This document shows, piece by piece, positions 26,836-37,281 of a stretch of DNA of 64,000 bases. Source of the DNA: DATFAS01 sp035254305 (GTDB lineage: Bacteria > Bacillota > Bacilli > Aneurinibacillales > RAOX-1); contig DATFAS010000268.1 of assembly GCA_035254305.1 (NCBI GenBank), forward strand, positions 1 to 64,000, read 5' to 3'. A model generated the notes under the pieces. That model made no database searches and was not told the origin of the DNA. It saw only the letters and a list, made by a program, of their open reading frames with translations. Position 1 is the stretch's first letter. Every line of letters begins with the position of its first letter. A program made the position numbers and the translations under genes.

Positions 26836-29325
26836 ATGTTTCGTATTCAGGCACTGTCGTCTCAGATGAGTGAGAGGATGTTTGTCCCTGTTCAACGCAT
26901 AGTGTCCCGATTAAATCATAATTTGGAAAACCTTATTCAACGACTTGGTATCTTTCATATTTTTATGGGTTATTTACTTGGACGAGCCTTAATCCTACAA
27001 GAGTTAGCCCCTTTTGCAGCATCTTATTTTATCGTTGTTTATTTTATACGGAAGGATAAAGTACTGTTAACATCCATGGCACTTTTGCTTGGAGCTGCTT
27101 CTCGATCTGCGGATCATGCTTTGGTTGTATTTTTAAATTTAGCTTTTTCTTTTGCAATTTTACGAATTCAGGAACGATTAAAAAAGAGGGAATTAAACAA
27201 AGCCCCCTATGTCGTATTCATATCTATATTCCTAAGTCATTTTTTATATACCTACTTTAAAGGAGAATTTTCTAGTTTTTCCGTTCTAATGAATGGTGTC
27301 GAAGCTATCCTTGCTATGGTATTGACCTTGATTTTCCTTCAATCCCTCCCCTTCTTGACAAGTAAAAAGTATCATCATGAACTTAAAACAGAAGAAATTG
27401 TTTGTTTGGTCATCCTTCTCGCTTCAGTAATGACAGGAACCATAGGTTGGCAAATTGATGGAGTTTCGATTCAAAGTATATTAGCTAAATATCTAGTGGT
27501 TGTATTGGCTTTTGTTGGTGGAGGGACCATTGGGGCTGCAGTTGGTGTAGTTACGGGACTTATTATTAGTCTTGCTAATGTTGAGTTGATCCAACAAGTG
27601 AGTCTGTTGGCCTTTTCCGGTCTGTTAGCAGGAATGCTCAAGGAAGGAAGAAGAGTGGGATCTGCTTTTGGTCTTTTAGTTGGCTCATCAATTATTACTC
27701 TCTATGTAGGGGACAAGCAGTCTATTATCCATTCAGGAATAGAAACATTAATGGCTGCAGGAATTTTCATGATTACTCCGAAATTTTTTTTGCAGAATGT
27801 GGCGAGATTTATTCCTGGGACTGAAGAAAATGAAAAATCTCAGGATGAGTATATGAAGAAGGTTAGGGATGTGACAGTGAACAAGGTGATGAAGTTTTCT
27901 AACCTCTTTCAACAGCTATCTGATGCCTTCATCCAGGTTGCGGTTCAAAATAAAAAGGAAGAAGACGATCCAGATCCCCTTGATATGCATGAATTTATGG
28001 CGAAAATTACTGAAAGGTCGTGTCAAACCTGTTGGAAGAGAGATCGGTGTTGGTCTGAGCAAGCCTCGGAAACAACCATCCAATTTATAGGGGAGTTGGT
28101 AAAACATTTAGATACATTCGGTGATTTTTACTATGAAAAAATGGAGGTTAAGGAATATCATACGAATTGCATTAATAAGGAAAAGTTAGAGAAGGTTATT
28201 AATCAGGAATATGACTGCTTACACGAAAGCCTTGTGCTACAAAAACAGGTGAAGGATAGTAGAAGATTAGTAGCAGATCAGCTAACAGGTGTTTCTAAGG
28301 TTATGAGAAATTTTGCAGATGAATTAAAAAAAGAAGGGATTGATCTTTCTTTACAAGAACAGCAGATTCTTGCCGCTTTTGAAAAGATTGGGCTATCCGT
28401 TCAAAGAGTGAATATCCTCAGTTTAGAAGAGGGGAAGGTGGATATTGAGATTACACAACCTGCCTGTGATGGACATATTCAGTGCGAAAGCATCGTTGCT
28501 CCCATGCTTACCTCGATTATAGGGGAGAATATCAATGTTAAAAGTAAGGAATGTGATGTTTTGGGAGATGGAACCTGTACCGTTATTCTTGGTTCTGAGA
28601 AAAATTATAGGATTTCATCTTATGGAACGGGCCTTGCAAAGGATGGAAGATTGGTATCAGGGGACTGTTTTATGACCATGGAGCTTGGAAGTGGGAAATA
28701 TATAATGGCGATTAGTGATGGGATGGGAAACGGAGATCGGGCTCACTTAGAGAGTACCTCTACATTACAATTGCTTAAGGAGCTTCTAGAGGCAGGTTTA
28801 GATGAAACACTGGCAATCAAATCTGTAAATACGGTATTGTCCTTACGTTCCCCGGATGAGATATTTGCCACTGTAGACCTAGCTATTGTGGATCAATACA
28901 GCTGTCACACGAAATTTATTAAGACAGGGTCCAATCCAAGTTTCATTAAACGAGGAAGAGAGGTTTTCTCTATAACAGCCAATAACCTCCCTATTGGAAT
29001 TATTGAGGATATTGATGTAGATATCGTGACGGAAGAGCTTAAACCGGGTGATATCCTTATTATGGTGTCAGATGGGTTATTAGAAGCACCTTCCCAAATT
29101 GAAAATAAGGAGATGTGGTTTAAAAGAATTATTTCTGAATTAAAAACAGATGATCCGGAACAGATTGCAGACCTGCTTCTTGAACGTGTGATACGTAGTA
29201 AGTTTGGCGAAATTGATGACGATATGACCATTCTAGTCTCTAGAGTGGATCGTTTTTCACCAAAATGGGGAACGTTTCCTCTGCCAGGAATTGAAAAAAT
29301 TCAGCGCCCTAAACGTGTAAGTTAG
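26836..29325 (+). CDS. spoIIE: Stage II sporulation protein E, PP2C phosphatase
   Basis: 829 aa from ATG 26836. About ten membrane helices (residues ~45-330), a central FtsZ-interacting region with a four-Cys cluster (CQTCWKRDRC near 397), and a C-terminal PP2C domain (ISDGMGNGDRAH near 625; DDDMTILVSRV near the end). SpoIIE dephosphorylates SpoIIAA, releasing sigma-F in the forespore, and helps place the polar septum. The C terminus continues beyond the PP2C domain by about 25 residues. Confidence 0.97.
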   Translation: MFRIQALSSQMSERMFVPVQRIVSRLNHNLENLIQRLGIFHIFMGYLLGRALILQELAPFAASYFIVVYFIRKDKVLLTSMALLLGAASRSADHALVVFLNLAFSFAILRIQERLKKRELNKAPYVVFISIFLSHFLYTYFKGEFSSFSVLMNGVEAILAMVLTLIFLQSLPFLTSKKYHHELKTEEIVCLVILLASVMTGTIGWQIDGVSIQSILAKYLVVVLAFVGGGTIGAAVGVVTGLIISLANVELIQQVSLLAFSGLLAGMLKEGRRVGSAFGLLVGSSIITLYVGDKQSIIHSGIETLMAAGIFMITPKFFLQNVARFIPGTEENEKSQDEYMKKVRDVTVNKVMKFSNLFQQLSDAFIQVAVQNKKEEDDPDPLDMHEFMAKITERSCQTCWKRDRCWSEQASETTIQFIGELVKHLDTFGDFYYEKMEVKEYHTNCINKEKLEKVINQEYDCLHESLVLQKQVKDSRRLVADQLTGVSKVMRNFADELKKEGIDLSLQEQQILAAFEKIGLSVQRVNILSLEEGKVDIEITQPACDGHIQCESIVAPMLTSIIGENINVKSKECDVLGDGTCTVILGSEKNYRISSYGTGLAKDGRLVSGDCFMTMELGSGKYIMAISDGMGNGDRAHLESTSTLQLLKELLEAGLDETLAIKSVNTVLSLRSPDEIFATVDLAIVDQYSCHTKFIKTGSNPSFIKRGREVFSITANNLPIGIIEDIDVDIVTEELKPGDILIMVSDGLLEAPSQIENKEMWFKRIISELKTDDPEQIADLLLERVIRSKFGEIDDDMTILVSRVDRFSPKWGTFPLPGIEKIQRPKRVS

Positions 29326-29377
29326 AGATGATCTAGAATTTTAAGGAGGGAGATGAGCATAATAAATAAAAATTTTA

Positions 29378-29408
29378 GCTCAAGGGCGAAGCCTTTGGGC
29401 TTTATCGA
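29378..29408 (+). terminator. Probable spoIIE terminator
   Basis: AGCTCAAGGGC, GAA loop, GCCTTTGGGCT with G-U pairs, followed by TTAT. It lies inside an unexplained 31-codon frame (29353-29448, MSIINKNFSSRAKPLGF...) that begins right after AAGGAGGG (2-nt spacing). Confidence 0.55.
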
Positions 29409-29505
29409 CGTATTGGAATTTACCAAGTATTTTTACCGTATGTGAAAGAGTCAAGAACTTATCAAAAAGTATTCAACCTGTAAATAGAAGTAATTGGACG
29501 ATATA

Positions 29506-29514
29506 TGGTATAAT
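29506..29514 (+). promoter_or_regulatory. Extended -10 promoter of tilS
   Basis: TGGTATAAT (29506-29514) is a perfect extended -10; no good -35. Confidence 0.5.
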
Positions 29515-29571
29515 ACTTGGACACTAGTGGGAATAAAATGGGTTTTAATCCTGATTGCCTAAGGAGATGTT

Positions 29572-30981
29572 ATGTTTTTAACACGATTTAAAGATTGGAT
29601 ACATAAACAACAATTATTTTCTTCTGGTGATCGCATCCTCGTTGGTGTGTCAGGGGGTGTAGATTCCCTTGCTTTACTCGATTCCCTTCATGCGTTATCT
29701 AAGGAAGGTGGTTGGGAGATCTTCGCTGCACATCTTAACCATCAGTTCCGTGGAGAAGAATCTAAAGGAGATGCACAGTTCGTGCGTGATTTCTGTGCTA
29801 TTCGCAACATACCCTGTGAAATTGGGGAGAGGGACGTTCCTGGGTATATAAAGGATCATCATGTTAATCCTCAAGAAGCATCAAGATTACTCCGCTATAG
29901 CTTTTATCACGAGGTTAGTAAACAGTGGAATATTAACAAATTAGCCTTGGCTCATCATGCTAATGATCAAGCGGAAACGGTATTAATGAGGATTATTCGA
30001 GGGACCGGAATTGATGGATTAGCAGGCATTCCTCAGACTCGAGTAGAAAAGGGATTGACGATTGTTCGGCCATTTTTACCCTTTTATAAGAGTGATTTGG
30101 AGTTATATTGTAAGGAACGTGGTATGACCCCAAGGTTAGATAGTAGTAATCTAAAGACGAAATATCACCGGAATCTTTTGCGTTTGAAAATTCTTCCCTG
30201 GTTAGAGGAGCAGCTAGGACCAGGAATCCAGGATTCTTTGGTTCATTTAGCAGATATTGCTGATGGGGAAAATCGCTTCATGGAACAAATTATTAAGGAA
30301 AAAACAAAAGAAATCATCAAATCCAGAAAAAATAATAAAATTGTAATCAAGGGCAAACTATTTTCAGAGTGTCATCTTGCTTTACAAAGGAGGATGATTA
30401 AACTAATATTTAATTATCTTCTTCTTAAAGAAGAGAACCTTGGATTTATACATATTAATCAGCTTTGCGAATGGATCAGGAATGGACGGACTGGAACGAA
30501 ACGGGAGCTTCCCCTTGGAGTGACTGCGTGGAAAGAATATGAGGATGTTATCTTCATAACTGAAAGCACCTACAATGATACAGGTAGTTATTCATATTCT
30601 TTAGAGATTCCAGGGCGTATATATATTGAAGAATTAGGTGTTTGGGTAACTACCCAAATCCATCCCTCCGACTATATATATTCGCATAAAACTGGATACT
30701 TGGGGACTTTTGATGCTGATCAAATTCCAGGGCCATTATACCTCCGAACAAGGCGGAATGGTGATCGTATGACCTTACTTGGCATGCAAGGAAGCAAAAA
30801 GGTAAAAGATATCCTTATAGATGCTAAAGTACCACGAAGATTGAGATCGATCATGCCTATTCTGGCAACTAGTGACCATATTCTGTGGATTCCTGGGGTT
30901 AAACGTTCGAACTTGGCAACAAAAACATCTAGTACAAAGCAAATTCTTACCATACATATAGAGCAGATGGTTGAAATTTAA
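29572..30981 (+). CDS. tilS: tRNA(Ile)-lysidine synthase TilS
   Basis: 469 aa from ATG 29572, AAGGAG upstream. PP-loop LVGVSGGVDSLALLDSL near residue 23, ALAHHANDQAETVLMR near 125, then the substrate-binding and C-terminal TilS domains (LRTRRNGDRMTLLGMQGSKKVKDILID near 382). Converts C34 of tRNA-Ile(CAU) to lysidine so AUA is read as Ile; essential. hprT follows with 12 bp between. Confidence 0.96.
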   Translation: MFLTRFKDWIHKQQLFSSGDRILVGVSGGVDSLALLDSLHALSKEGGWEIFAAHLNHQFRGEESKGDAQFVRDFCAIRNIPCEIGERDVPGYIKDHHVNPQEASRLLRYSFYHEVSKQWNINKLALAHHANDQAETVLMRIIRGTGIDGLAGIPQTRVEKGLTIVRPFLPFYKSDLELYCKERGMTPRLDSSNLKTKYHRNLLRLKILPWLEEQLGPGIQDSLVHLADIADGENRFMEQIIKEKTKEIIKSRKNNKIVIKGKLFSECHLALQRRMIKLIFNYLLLKEENLGFIHINQLCEWIRNGRTGTKRELPLGVTAWKEYEDVIFITESTYNDTGSYSYSLEIPGRIYIEELGVWVTTQIHPSDYIYSHKTGYLGTFDADQIPGPLYLRTRRNGDRMTLLGMQGSKKVKDILIDAKVPRRLRSIMPILATSDHILWIPGVKRSNLATKTSSTKQILTIHIEQMVEI

Positions 30982-30993
30982 TGGGAGGTCAGC

Positions 30994-31533
30994 ATGCAAA
31001 ACGACATAAAAGAAGTTCTTCTTAGTGAGGAAGAATTACAATTAAAAATTGGTGAATTAGGACGTGTAATTAGTGAAGACTACAAGGATAAGAATCCCCT
31101 TGTTATCTGTGTACTAAAAGGGGCAGCACCTTTTATGTCAGATCTAATTAAACGCATTACTATACACATACAAATGGATTTTATGGCTGTTTCAAGCTAT
31201 GGTGCTTCCACTGTTTCATCAGGAGAGGTTCGTATTATTAAGGACTTGGATGCAAGTGTAGAGGGACGTCATATTCTAATTGTTGAGGATATCATTGACA
31301 GTGGACTTACGTTAAGCTACCTATTGGATTTACTACGCAGGCGCAATGCTGCGAGTGTCCGAATCGTTACACTCCTAGATAAACCATTGCGTCGAACAGT
31401 GAATATCAAACCGGATTATTGTGGTTTTGTTGTTCCTGATGAGTTTGTCGTTGGATATGGCTTGGATTATGCAGAACGGTATCGAAACCTGCCATATATC
31501 GGCATACTGAAACCAGAGGTTTATAGTAGCTAG
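30994..31533 (+). CDS. hprT: Hypoxanthine-guanine phosphoribosyltransferase
   Basis: 179 aa from ATG 30994. PRPP motif [19 protein letters not shown] near 90, loop [13 protein letters not shown] near 69, [25 protein letters not shown] near 146. Salvages hypoxanthine and guanine; in B. subtilis HprT binds ppGpp and, with TilS and FtsH, is co-expressed. Same order tilS-hprT-ftsH here. Confidence 0.97.
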   Translation: MQNDIKEVLLSEEELQLKIGELGRVISEDYKDKNPLVICVLKGAAPFMSDLIKRITIHIQMDFMAVSSYGASTVSSGEVRIIKDLDASVEGRHILIVEDIIDSGLTLSYLLDLLRRRNAASVRIVTLLDKPLRRTVNIKPDYCGFVVPDEFVVGYGLDYAERYRNLPYIGILKPEVYSS

Positions 31534-31538
31534 TATAG

Positions 31539-31568
31539 TTGTGAACAAAGTCGATATTATGGTAAAAT
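31539..31568 (+). promoter_or_regulatory. Candidate promoter of ftsH
   Basis: TTGTGA (31539-31544), 18 bp, TAAAAT (31563-31568) with TGG extension. Confidence 0.5.
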
Positions 31569-31603
31569 AATACGAGTGTTTTTGTCGTGAGAGGAGGTCA
31601 GGG

Positions 31604-33493
31604 ATGAATCGTTTTTTTCGAAATACAGGTTTCTACTTACTAATTTTCCTAGTGACTGTAGGAATTGTAAACTTCATTGCCAATCAGGGAACTGAAACAT
31701 CTAAAATGCCATATAACGATTTTAGGCAGAAATTAGAGAGTGGCCAAGTTGCCGAGGTAATGATCCGTCCTGAAAGCGGAACTTATTATATTGAAGGAAA
31801 GCTTAAGAGCGGGGATGTTTTCTATTCTAATGGTCCGCTTTACAATAATACCGAGTTGTTGAAGAAGATCGAGGAAGCACACCTGACAAAAGAAACCTAC
31901 GAGCAACAGAAGGGTGACTCAGTTTGGCTTACCTTTCTTACGTCGATTATTCCTTTTGTCATCATATTCATTCTATTCTTCTTCCTTCTAAACCAAGCAC
32001 AGGGTGGCGGAAGTCGCGTCATGAACTTCGGTAAGAGCAAAGCGAAGCTCTACACCGATGATAAGAAGAAGGTTACATTCAATGATGTAGCGGGAGCCGA
32101 CGAGGAGAAGGCAGAACTTGAGGAAGTTGTAGAATTCCTTAAGGATCCAAGGCGCTTCGCCCAGATTGGGGCTAGAATTCCGAAAGGGGTTTTACTTGTA
32201 GGACCACCAGGTACTGGTAAAACATTGCTAGCAAGAGCCGTTGCAGGAGAAGCTGGTGTACCTTTCTTTAGCATTAGTGGTTCTGACTTCGTTGAAATGT
32301 TTGTTGGGGTCGGTGCTTCTAGGGTAAGAGACTTGTTTGAGAATGCTAAGAAGAATGCCCCTTGTATTATATTTATTGATGAAATTGATGCGGTTGGTCG
32401 TCAGCGTGGCGCTGGTCTTGGCGGTGGTCATGATGAACGGGAGCAAACCTTGAACCAATTGCTAGTAGAGATGGACGGCTTTGGGGCAAATGAGGGAATT
32501 ATCATTGTTGCAGCTACGAACCGCCCAGATATTCTAGATCCAGCATTACTCCGTCCAGGTCGATTTGACCGTCAAATTACGGTAGATCGTCCAGATGTGA
32601 AGGGACGTATGGCTGTACTTGGTGTGCATGCACGAAATAAGCCTTTGTCTGATTCCGTTGATTTAGATGTTATTGCTAGAAGAACACCTGGTTTTACAGG
32701 TGCTGATTTAGAGAACTTGCTGAATGAAGCGGCGCTTCTCACTGCAAGAAGGAACAAGAAAAAGATTGAAATGTCTGAAGTGGACGAAGCAATTGATCGT
32801 GTCATTGCAGGCCCAGCGAAGAAATCTCGTGTTATTAGTGAACAAGAAAAACGACTTGTTGCTTATCATGAAGCAGGGCACACCATTGTTGGTTACCATT
32901 TAGAACATGCGGATATGGTTCATAAGGTAACAATTATTCCACGTGGAAGTGCTGGTGGTTATACTGTAATGCTTCCGAAGGAAGATCGATATTTTGCTAC
33001 TCGTTCTGAGCTTCTAGACAAAATATCAGGACTTCTTGGTGGGCGTGTAGCAGAAGAGCTTAAGCTTCAAGAGATCTCGACAGGTGCGCATAATGACTTT
33101 GAACGGGCGACAGGAATTGCTCGTCGCATGGTTGTTGAATTTGGTATGAGTGATAAACTTGGACCAATGCAATTTGGTCGTTCACAGGGCCAGGTGTTCC
33201 TAGGACGTGATTTCGGCCATGAACGTGACTATAGTGAACATACTTCTCAGGAAATTGATCAAGAAATTCAACGGATTATCCGTGAGCAATATAAGCGTAC
33301 GAAAGATCTGCTTATAAAATATAGTGATCAGCTTGAAGAGGTTGCGCAAACTTTATTAGAAGTTGAAACACTTGATGCGGAACAGATCAAATCCATCATT
33401 GAGAATGGAAAGCTCGAGCCTAAAGTATCTACAGATGTTGAAGAAGCTGGAGATGTAAATGTGCATATTCAGCCTAAAAAAGATGAAGAATAA
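31604..33493 (+). CDS. ftsH: ATP-dependent membrane zinc protease FtsH
   Basis: 629 aa from ATG 31604, GAGAGGAGG upstream. Two membrane helices (~7-27 and ~107-131) flank an extracytoplasmic loop; AAA+ module with Walker A GPPGTGKT near 200, Walker [12 protein letters not shown], and [12 protein letters not shown]; protease motif HEAGH near 421. Degrades misfolded membrane proteins and regulators such as Spo0E in B. subtilis, so it affects sporulation entry. Confidence 0.98.
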   Translation: MNRFFRNTGFYLLIFLVTVGIVNFIANQGTETSKMPYNDFRQKLESGQVAEVMIRPESGTYYIEGKLKSGDVFYSNGPLYNNTELLKKIEEAHLTKETYEQQKGDSVWLTFLTSIIPFVIIFILFFFLLNQAQGGGSRVMNFGKSKAKLYTDDKKKVTFNDVAGADEEKAELEEVVEFLKDPRRFAQIGARIPKGVLLVGPPGTGKTLLARAVAGEAGVPFFSISGSDFVEMFVGVGASRVRDLFENAKKNAPCIIFIDEIDAVGRQRGAGLGGGHDEREQTLNQLLVEMDGFGANEGIIIVAATNRPDILDPALLRPGRFDRQITVDRPDVKGRMAVLGVHARNKPLSDSVDLDVIARRTPGFTGADLENLLNEAALLTARRNKKKIEMSEVDEAIDRVIAGPAKKSRVISEQEKRLVAYHEAGHTIVGYHLEHADMVHKVTIIPRGSAGGYTVMLPKEDRYFATRSELLDKISGLLGGRVAEELKLQEISTGAHNDFERATGIARRMVVEFGMSDKLGPMQFGRSQGQVFLGRDFGHERDYSEHTSQEIDQEIQRIIREQYKRTKDLLIKYSDQLEEVAQTLLEVETLDAEQIKSIIENGKLEPKVSTDVEEAGDVNVHIQPKKDEE

Positions 33494-33505
33494 TAGTAAA
33501 TAAAG

Positions 33506-33532
33506 AAAAAGCACTCTTAGGAGTGCTTTTTC
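33506..33532. terminator. ftsH terminator
   Basis: AAAAGCACTC / GAGTGCTTTT perfect 10-bp stem with TTAG loop; symmetrical A/T flanks. Confidence 0.9.
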
Positions 33533-33620
33533 CATATAAGTATTTTTTATGATTCTAATCTCCGCATAAGGCACAACTTGGTTCTAGAGCCAGCCAAGTT
33601 TTGTATATGGGTTCAGAGCA

Positions 33621-33649
33621 TTGACAAAAAGCATAGCTAGGTCTAAAAT
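33621..33649 (+). promoter_or_regulatory. Sigma-A promoter of nadA
   Basis: TTGACA (33621-33626), 17 bp, TAAAAT (33644-33649). An AACTTGG...CCAAGTT inverted repeat (33575-33600) lies just upstream and could be an operator. Confidence 0.75.
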
Positions 33650-33684
33650 TCAGTAAAAATAGGCTACGTTTAGGGGGTATCCTC

Positions 33685-34635
33685 ATGGAGTCGCTAGCAG
33701 CAGCAAAGAAAGCGGAGAGAAATGAAGAATTAAAGGAAAGAATCCTTCAATTAAAGAAAGAGAAAAATGCAATTATCTTAGCTCATTATTATCAGCGCCC
33801 AGAAATTCAAGAGATCGCTGATTTCTTAGGGGATTCATTTGGACTAGCTCAAAAAGCAAAGCAAACAGATGCTGATGTTATCTTATTTTGTGGGGTTCAC
33901 TTTATGGGTGAAAGCGCTAAAATTCTTTCGCCAGACAAAATTGTCCTCATTCCTGATGAACGGGCTGGTTGTCCGATGGCGGATATGGTGAATGTGGATG
34001 GCTTACGTAAGATGAAGAGTCAACATCCGAATGCCAAAGTGGTTTCCTATATTAATACCTCAGCAGAAGTAAAAGCAGAAACTTATGTATGCTGTACTTC
34101 TTCAAACGCCAAAAAGGTCATTCAGAATATTGAAGCTGATGAAATTATATGGGTTCCTGATAAAAACCTAGGTCATTATGTTTCTGGGTTTACAGACAAG
34201 AAAATGATTATTTGGGAAGGCTATTGTAATACACACGACCAATTGTCTGTAGAGGATGTTGTCCGTCTTAAACAAGAACATCCCAATGCACAATTTGTAG
34301 TTCATCCGGAGTGTAAACCTGAGGTGGTTGCACTTGCTGATTTTGTTGGTAGTACAACTGGTATTTTGAAATATTGCCGTGAATCAAGTCATAATGAATT
34401 TATTGTCGGGACTGAGGATGGAGTACATTATCGATTAACTCAGGATAGTCCTAATAAGATATTCCATTTTGCGTCGAAGTATTTAGTGTGTCCAAATATG
34501 AAAGTGAATAACTTAAAGAAACTTGTTACGGCTCTGGAGACTATGCAGCCTCAGATTTATGTTCCAAAGCATGTTGCGGATGCGGCGCGTGAATCTTTAG
34601 AACGTATGCTTCAATTTGAGGCCGAGGTACAATAA
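33685..34635 (+). CDS. nadA: Quinolinate synthase NadA
   Basis: 316 aa from ATG 33685. Condenses iminoaspartate with dihydroxyacetone phosphate to quinolinate. Substrate motif AHYYQRPEIQEIADFLGDS near 33; three conserved [4Fe-4S] cysteines by family spacing at C96 (GCPMADM), C181 (EGYCNTH) and C269 (VCPNMK); CTSSNA near 137. B. subtilis keeps nadBCA elsewhere next to nifS; here nadA leads and is cut off from nadB by a hairpin. Confidence 0.95.
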   Translation: MESLAAAKKAERNEELKERILQLKKEKNAIILAHYYQRPEIQEIADFLGDSFGLAQKAKQTDADVILFCGVHFMGESAKILSPDKIVLIPDERAGCPMADMVNVDGLRKMKSQHPNAKVVSYINTSAEVKAETYVCCTSSNAKKVIQNIEADEIIWVPDKNLGHYVSGFTDKKMIIWEGYCNTHDQLSVEDVVRLKQEHPNAQFVVHPECKPEVVALADFVGSTTGILKYCRESSHNEFIVGTEDGVHYRLTQDSPNKIFHFASKYLVCPNMKVNNLKKLVTALETMQPQIYVPKHVADAARESLERMLQFEAEVQ

Positions 34636-34658
34636 AAACTGGTTACTTTTAGATTAGG

Positions 34659-34698
34659 GGTATAAAATGGTGGTATTCACTATTTTATACTTCTTTTT
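34659..34698 (+). terminator. Terminator or attenuator between nadA and nadB
   Basis: GTATAAAATGGTG (34660-34672) pairs with CACTATTTTATAC (34678-34690) with one mismatch, followed by TTCTTTTTT. Confidence 0.85.
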
Positions 34699-34789
34699 TA
34701 GCGTGTAGGATTTTCAAATTTTTTTGGATTCTTCTTACATAAGAGAACGAGCTTTCCTTAAATTTCATAATGAAAGGAATTTTACTCTC

Positions 34790-36421
34790 ATGGTCCCCCG
34801 TTATTTGATTGATTTTAAAATAGATGATATGGAAATCATTCGTACAAAAGTCTGTGTCATTGGTTCTGGTATTGCTGGCTTATATTCTGCACTCAGTATA
34901 GCGACTCATTCAGAAGTTACACTTATTTGTAAAGAGGGCCTACTAGAAAGTAATACCCGTTATGCACAGGGTGGAATAGCTGCTGTTATTGCAGAGAAGG
35001 ATTCAATTAGCTTACATAGACAAGATACATTAATTGCAGGTGCAGGGTTGTGTTCGCATAGTGCTGTGGATGTTTTGGTTACAGAAGGCCCTGCTGGAGT
35101 ATTTGAGCTAATCCGGTTAGGAACGGAGTTTGACAAAGAGGGAAATGATCTTGCACTTACGAAGGAAGGGGCCCATAGCAGGAGAAGGATTTTACATGCA
35201 CATGGAGACTCTACAGGGGCTGAAATTGTTAGAGCCTTATCAGAGAGGGTAAGAGAAAATCCTAATATTCATATTATGGAGAACCACTTTGCCATTGATT
35301 TAGTGACGATTAATGGTGAGTGTAAAGGAACGATCGTTGAAGATTGTAATCGGAATCAAAAATTTATCTGTGCAGATGCAACTGTACTTGCAACGGGTGG
35401 TGCGGGGCAGCTTTATCGATACACGACTAACCCTGAGGTAGCTACTGGGGATGGGATTGCGATGGCTTATCGTGCAGGTGCTCATATTAAGGATGTAGAA
35501 TTCATTCAATTTCATCCTACATCTTTATGCTATCCAGGCGCTCCTCGTTTCTTGATTTCAGAAGCTGTACGTGGAGAAGGGGCAATTTTAAGGAACATTA
35601 ATGGGGAGAGATTCATGGAGAAATATCATCCCCAATTAGAATTGGCTCCAAGAGACGTTGTGGCCAGGGCAATTGTTTCCGAGATGGAAAAAACTAAATC
35701 TACATTTGTTTATTTGGATATTACGCATGAAACAGAAGAGTTGATTAAACGTAGATTCCCTAATATCTATCAGGTATGCTTAACCCATGGTTTAGATATG
35801 ATAACCGATTGGATTCCTGTGGCTCCAGCTGCTCATTATATGATGGGAGGGGTTAAAACAGGTCTTCATGGGGAAACCAATATCCAACGATTGTATGCTT
35901 GTGGAGAGGTATCCTGCACAGGTGTACATGGTGCCAATCGTCTGGCAAGTAACTCTTTATCGGAGGCTATTGTATTCGGTAAACGAATTTCTGAACAAAT
36001 CCGTGATTTGAACCCTACTGATTGGAATCCTGATCTTCGCCTTTCTTTTTCTATCATGCGAGACCCAATTAAAGAAAGTGAAGAAGTAAGCTTAGAACGC
36101 CGGCTTAAATTACAAAAGTTGATGGTACGACAGGTCGGATTAAAAAGAGATGAAAAGTGTCTAATCAAGGCCCTTAAGGAATTGGAGAGGAACACAACGA
36201 AACAATTCCGCAAACAGCCTACAATGCCATTAGAATACGAGTATTTAAATCTGCTTACTTGTTCACTATTAGCCACTCGGGCAGCATTGCTTCGGGAAGA
36301 AAGTCGTGGTGGACATTATCGAGATGATTTTCCCAATCGTGACGATGTGATTTGGCGTAAGAATATAATTCAGTCCTTAGAAGAGGGAGTAATGGAGGAG
36401 AGATGTTTCTATGATGATTAA
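34790..36421 (+). CDS. nadB: L-aspartate oxidase NadB
   Basis: 543 aa from ATG 34790, chosen because MVPRYLIDF is the usual family start and AAAGGA precedes it; a TTG at 34724 would add 22 unrelated residues. FAD dinucleotide fold VCVIGSGIAGLYSALS near 21, SRRRILHAHGDSTG, and catalytic region HPTSLCYPGAPRFLISEAVRGEGA; C-terminal helical domain. Oxidises aspartate to iminoaspartate for NadA. Overlaps nadC by 11 bp. Confidence 0.95.
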   Translation: MVPRYLIDFKIDDMEIIRTKVCVIGSGIAGLYSALSIATHSEVTLICKEGLLESNTRYAQGGIAAVIAEKDSISLHRQDTLIAGAGLCSHSAVDVLVTEGPAGVFELIRLGTEFDKEGNDLALTKEGAHSRRRILHAHGDSTGAEIVRALSERVRENPNIHIMENHFAIDLVTINGECKGTIVEDCNRNQKFICADATVLATGGAGQLYRYTTNPEVATGDGIAMAYRAGAHIKDVEFIQFHPTSLCYPGAPRFLISEAVRGEGAILRNINGERFMEKYHPQLELAPRDVVARAIVSEMEKTKSTFVYLDITHETEELIKRRFPNIYQVCLTHGLDMITDWIPVAPAAHYMMGGVKTGLHGETNIQRLYACGEVSCTGVHGANRLASNSLSEAIVFGKRISEQIRDLNPTDWNPDLRLSFSIMRDPIKESEEVSLERRLKLQKLMVRQVGLKRDEKCLIKALKELERNTTKQFRKQPTMPLEYEYLNLLTCSLLATRAALLREESRGGHYRDDFPNRDDVIWRKNIIQSLEEGVMEERCFYDD

Positions 36422-37265
36422 TCGTGAAAAATTAAAAAGGCAAATCCAGGAATGGTTAGAAGAGGATATTGGGAATGGGGACATTTCTGTTCAATCTACA
36501 ATTCCTGTAGATGCGAAAGCGGTAGGAATTATGTATGCTAAGGATTCTGGTGTAGTAGCTGGTTTAGATGTGGCACAATTCGTATTCCAATCATTAGACA
36601 GTAATTTAGAGTTTCGTAGTTTTGTTCAGGATGGGGAAGAAATTAAACAAGGCGCAGTACTGGCTGAAATAGAGGGGAATGCTGGATCGATTCTAACAGC
36701 GGAGAGATTAGCTTTAAATTTGCTTCAAAGAATGTCGGGAATTGCTACCTCTACTCGGGAATATACGACTAGGGCCTATGCTGCCAATTCCAATGTTCGG
36801 ATTGTCGATACACGAAAAACAACACCGGGTCTTAGAATGCTTGAGAAATATGCAGTTCGTATGGGTGGTGGACATAATCATCGGTTTGGTCTCTTTGATG
36901 CGGTAATGATTAAGGATAATCATATTAAAGCGGCAGGAGGGATTGGGGAAGCGGTTTTGGCTGCTAGACAATATATTCCTCATACCACAAAAATTGAGGT
37001 TGAGGTTGAATCTCTAGACCAAGTGAAAGAAGCCCTCCTTGCCCGTGCAGACATTATTATGCTTGATAATATGAGTGTGGAACAAATGAGAGAAGCAGTT
37101 GTATTAATTAATGGACAAGCTGTTGTAGAGGCTTCAGGTGGGGTGAATCTAGAAACCGTTACAGCTATTGCTAGTACAGGAGTAGATGTTATTTCTGTAG
37201 GAGCCTTGACTCATTCGGTTAAAGCGTTAGACATCAGCTTAGATTTAAATCAACGAAAAAGATAG
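36411..37265 (+). CDS. nadC: Nicotinate-nucleotide pyrophosphorylase (carboxylating) NadC
   Basis: 284 aa from ATG 36411 (a second ATG follows at once). EDIGNGDISVQ at the N terminus, NLLQRMSGIAT near 103, RIVDTRKTTPGLRMLEKYAVRMGGGHNHR near 125 and VEVEVESLDQ near 193 are the QPRTase signatures. Makes nicotinate mononucleotide from quinolinate and PRPP. coaX follows 16 bp later, so NAD and CoA synthesis genes appear joined. Confidence 0.96.
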   Translation: MMINREKLKRQIQEWLEEDIGNGDISVQSTIPVDAKAVGIMYAKDSGVVAGLDVAQFVFQSLDSNLEFRSFVQDGEEIKQGAVLAEIEGNAGSILTAERLALNLLQRMSGIATSTREYTTRAYAANSNVRIVDTRKTTPGLRMLEKYAVRMGGGHNHRFGLFDAVMIKDNHIKAAGGIGEAVLAARQYIPHTTKIEVEVESLDQVKEALLARADIIMLDNMSVEQMREAVVLINGQAVVEASGGVNLETVTAIASTGVDVISVGALTHSVKALDISLDLNQRKR

Positions 37266-37281
37266 CAAGTGAGGTAGTACC

